From: Flavobacterium glaciei
Lineage (GTDB): Bacteria; Bacteroidota; Bacteroidia; Flavobacteriales; Flavobacteriaceae
DNA: 64,000 nt
Assembly (NCBI RefSeq): GCF_003350545.1
Contig: NZ_QQBA01000003.1
Location: 62,001 to 126,000, forward strand
Direction of reading: 5' to 3'
In this document: one piece after another, positions 62,885 to 64,000 of the stretch
How positions within the stretch are numbered: position 1 is the stretch's first letter
Layout: every line of letters begins with the position of its first letter
Translations under genes and position numbers: made by a program
The notes under the pieces: model-generated
The model's input: only the letters and a program-made list of their open reading frames with translations
What the model was told of the DNA's origin: nothing
Database searches by the model: none

Positions 62885-63454
62885 ATGAAAAAAATTGTGG
62901 TTTTTGCTTCTGGATCGGGGACTAATGCTGAAAACATCATAAAGTATTTTGCAAAAACAAAAACTGGAAGTGTTGTGGCTGTCTTTACAAATAATGCAAA
63001 TGCACGTGTGCTTGAAAGAGCTAAAAACTATGAATTACCAACAGAAGTTTTCTCAAAAGAACAACTTTTTGAAAGTGAAGTACTACATAAATTAAATATA
63101 ATTAAACCCGATTTGATTATTTTAGCAGGATTTCTACTAAAATTTCCTGAAAATATCATAGCAGCTTATCCAGATAAGATTATAAATATTCATCCTGCTT
63201 TGTTGCCAAAATTTGGCGGAAAAGGAATGTATGGTATGCATATTCATAATGCGGTTGTGGCTAACAAAGAGAAAGAAACCGGAATTACGATTCATTTTGT
63301 CAATGAAAATTATGATGAAGGCAATATTATTTTTCAACAAAATGTTATTTTAAACGGTGATGAAACTCCAGAAGAAGTGGCTCATAAAATTCACGAATTA
63401 GAACAAAAATATTTTCCTAAAGTTATAGAGGAAATCCTAAATCTAAAATCCTAA
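62885..63454 (+). CDS. purN: Phosphoribosylglycinamide formyltransferase
   Basis: A 189-aa folate-dependent enzyme of purine synthesis (GAR to FGAR). Catalytic residues are N101, H103 (NIHPALLPKFGGKG) and D144 (ENYDEGNI), and the GAR-binding loop SGSGTNAENI is at residues 9-18. Slightly shorter than the E. coli enzyme, with normal domain content. Divergent from acpP and followed 7 nt later by rnhA. Confidence 0.95.
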   Translation: MKKIVVFASGSGTNAENIIKYFAKTKTGSVVAVFTNNANARVLERAKNYELPTEVFSKEQLFESEVLHKLNIIKPDLIILAGFLLKFPENIIAAYPDKIINIHPALLPKFGGKGMYGMHIHNAVVANKEKETGITIHFVNENYDEGNIIFQQNVILNGDETPEEVAHKIHELEQKYFPKVIEEILNLKS

Positions 63455-63461
63455 TTCATAA

Positions 63462-63941
63462 ATGGAACATGACGTACACATATATACAGATGGTGCTGCC
63501 AAGGGGAATCCCGGAAATGGCGGTTACGGAGTGGTAATGGAATGGGTAGGGAAACCTTATAAAAAAGAATTCTATGAGGGCTTTCGTCGAACTACGAATA
63601 ATAGAATGGAATTATTAGCTGTTATTGTGGGGCTTGAAAAGTTGAAAAATCCAAATACAAAAGTTTTAGTAGTTTCTGATTCTAAATATGTGGTTGACTC
63701 GGTAGTTAAAAAATGGGTTTTAGGCTGGGAAAAAAAAGGATTTGCTGATAGGAAAAATTCCGACTTGTGGAAACGTTTTTTAGTTGTTTATAGAAAACAC
63801 AAAGTCGATTTCAAATGGATTAAAGGGCATAACAATCATGTTCAAAACGAAAGGTGTGATGAATTAGCCGTTATGGCTTCAATGCAAAAACAACTTTCGG
63901 TTGATGCTTTCTATGAAAAAGAAGAGGCAAAACTGTTGTGA
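63462..63941 (+). CDS. rnhA: Ribonuclease HI
   Basis: A 159-aa RNase H. The catalytic acids are D10 (IYTDGAAKGNPGNGGYG), E50 (NNRMELLAV), D73 (VVSDSKYVV) and D133 (RCDELAV), and H123 (KGHNNHVQN) is present. It removes RNA from RNA-DNA hybrids. Full length, ending with a helix that extends past the usual E. coli end. Cotranscribed with purN. Confidence 0.95.
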   Translation: MEHDVHIYTDGAAKGNPGNGGYGVVMEWVGKPYKKEFYEGFRRTTNNRMELLAVIVGLEKLKNPNTKVLVVSDSKYVVDSVVKKWVLGWEKKGFADRKNSDLWKRFLVVYRKHKVDFKWIKGHNNHVQNERCDELAVMASMQKQLSVDAFYEKEEAKLL

Positions 63942-64000
63942 ATATAGAATGTAAATTGGCAAAACTTTACGCTTTATACTCTTTGCAACTTTACAACTTA
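63942..64000. repeat. Partial quasi-tandem actttac/ctttata words at the window edge
   Basis: The words actttacgc, tttatact, ctttgcaac and tttacaac follow one another, as in the left arm of the other private-word palindromes. The second arm, if present, is beyond the window. Confidence 0.35.

Overview
The window is chromosomal DNA of a flavobacterium, most likely the genus Flavobacterium. The reasons are low GC content, AT-rich gaps, almost no Shine-Dalgarno sequences, promoter -7 boxes of the Bacteroidetes form TAnnTTTG, a complete bat operon, a type IX secretion C-terminal domain protein (PorZ-like), an Oar-like TonB-dependent receptor, an IPExxxVDY family gene beside pyk, and the gene order acpP-fabF-rnc. 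I see no rRNA, tRNA, CRISPR array, prophage or recognisable transposase gene. Most of the window is core genome.

Layout. 1-8.7 kb: end of a probable moxR gene, then DUF58 protein, a two-TM BatD-like protein, batA, batB, batC, batD, a GxxExxY nuclease-fold gene and batE. 8.7-16 kb: cvpA, two flavobacterial hypotheticals, pheS, a tandem pair of small membrane genes (one broken), gpsA, then an iron alcohol dehydrogenase and an exported DJ-1/PfpI protein divergent from a LysR regulator. 16-20.4 kb (minus strand): nadD, a four-helix-bundle (S23) gene, gmk, yicC, an EamA transporter and an ArsC-like protein. 20.4-29.4 kb: DinB-like protein, two envelope hypotheticals, a transsulfuration enzyme, an outer-membrane protein, gdhA, porZ, recO. 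29.5-34.1 kb: ileS (type 2), a DksA-like protein, lspA. 34.1-40.1 kb: a small lipoprotein, 5-formyl-THF cyclo-ligase, a deacylase, uvrC, a patatin fused to an outer-membrane barrel. 40.2-46.1 kb: aromatic amino-acid catabolism (hmgA, hpd, a TDO) with a DUF3108 protein and an M23 peptidase. 46.2-53.1 kb: pgi, a large TonB receptor, a four-TM protein, RlpA, CYTH. 53.4-58.1 kb: a membrane protein of the misnamed site-specific recombinase family, dinB (Pol IV), a PAS protein, a BI-1 protein. 58.2-64 kb: pyk, IPExxxVDY, rnc, fabF, acpP (minus), then purN and rnhA.

The most unusual signal is between genes. Many gene boundaries carry imperfect palindromes built from short quasi-tandem words, and each site uses its own word. 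At two sites the arms are pulled apart by a small accessory gene lying inside an otherwise conserved operon. The GxxExxY gene (7452-7925) has 38-nt arms that match at 32 of 38 positions with no gap. The S23 four-helix-bundle gene (16865-17365) has 37-nt arms that match at 28 of 37. A similar element at 18961-19122 has arms (24 of 30) but no gene. I propose a family of small inverted-repeat elements with interchangeable small cargo genes. Also notable: an IleRS2 with an inverted HIGH motif (GIHH, KMSKR), expected from known enzymes of this kind to be highly mupirocin resistant; a DksA-like protein with one zinc-site cysteine; a tandem paralogue killed by a TGG-to-TAG stop; a possible small RNA at about 42.97-43.08 kb; and 85-nt dispersed repeats.
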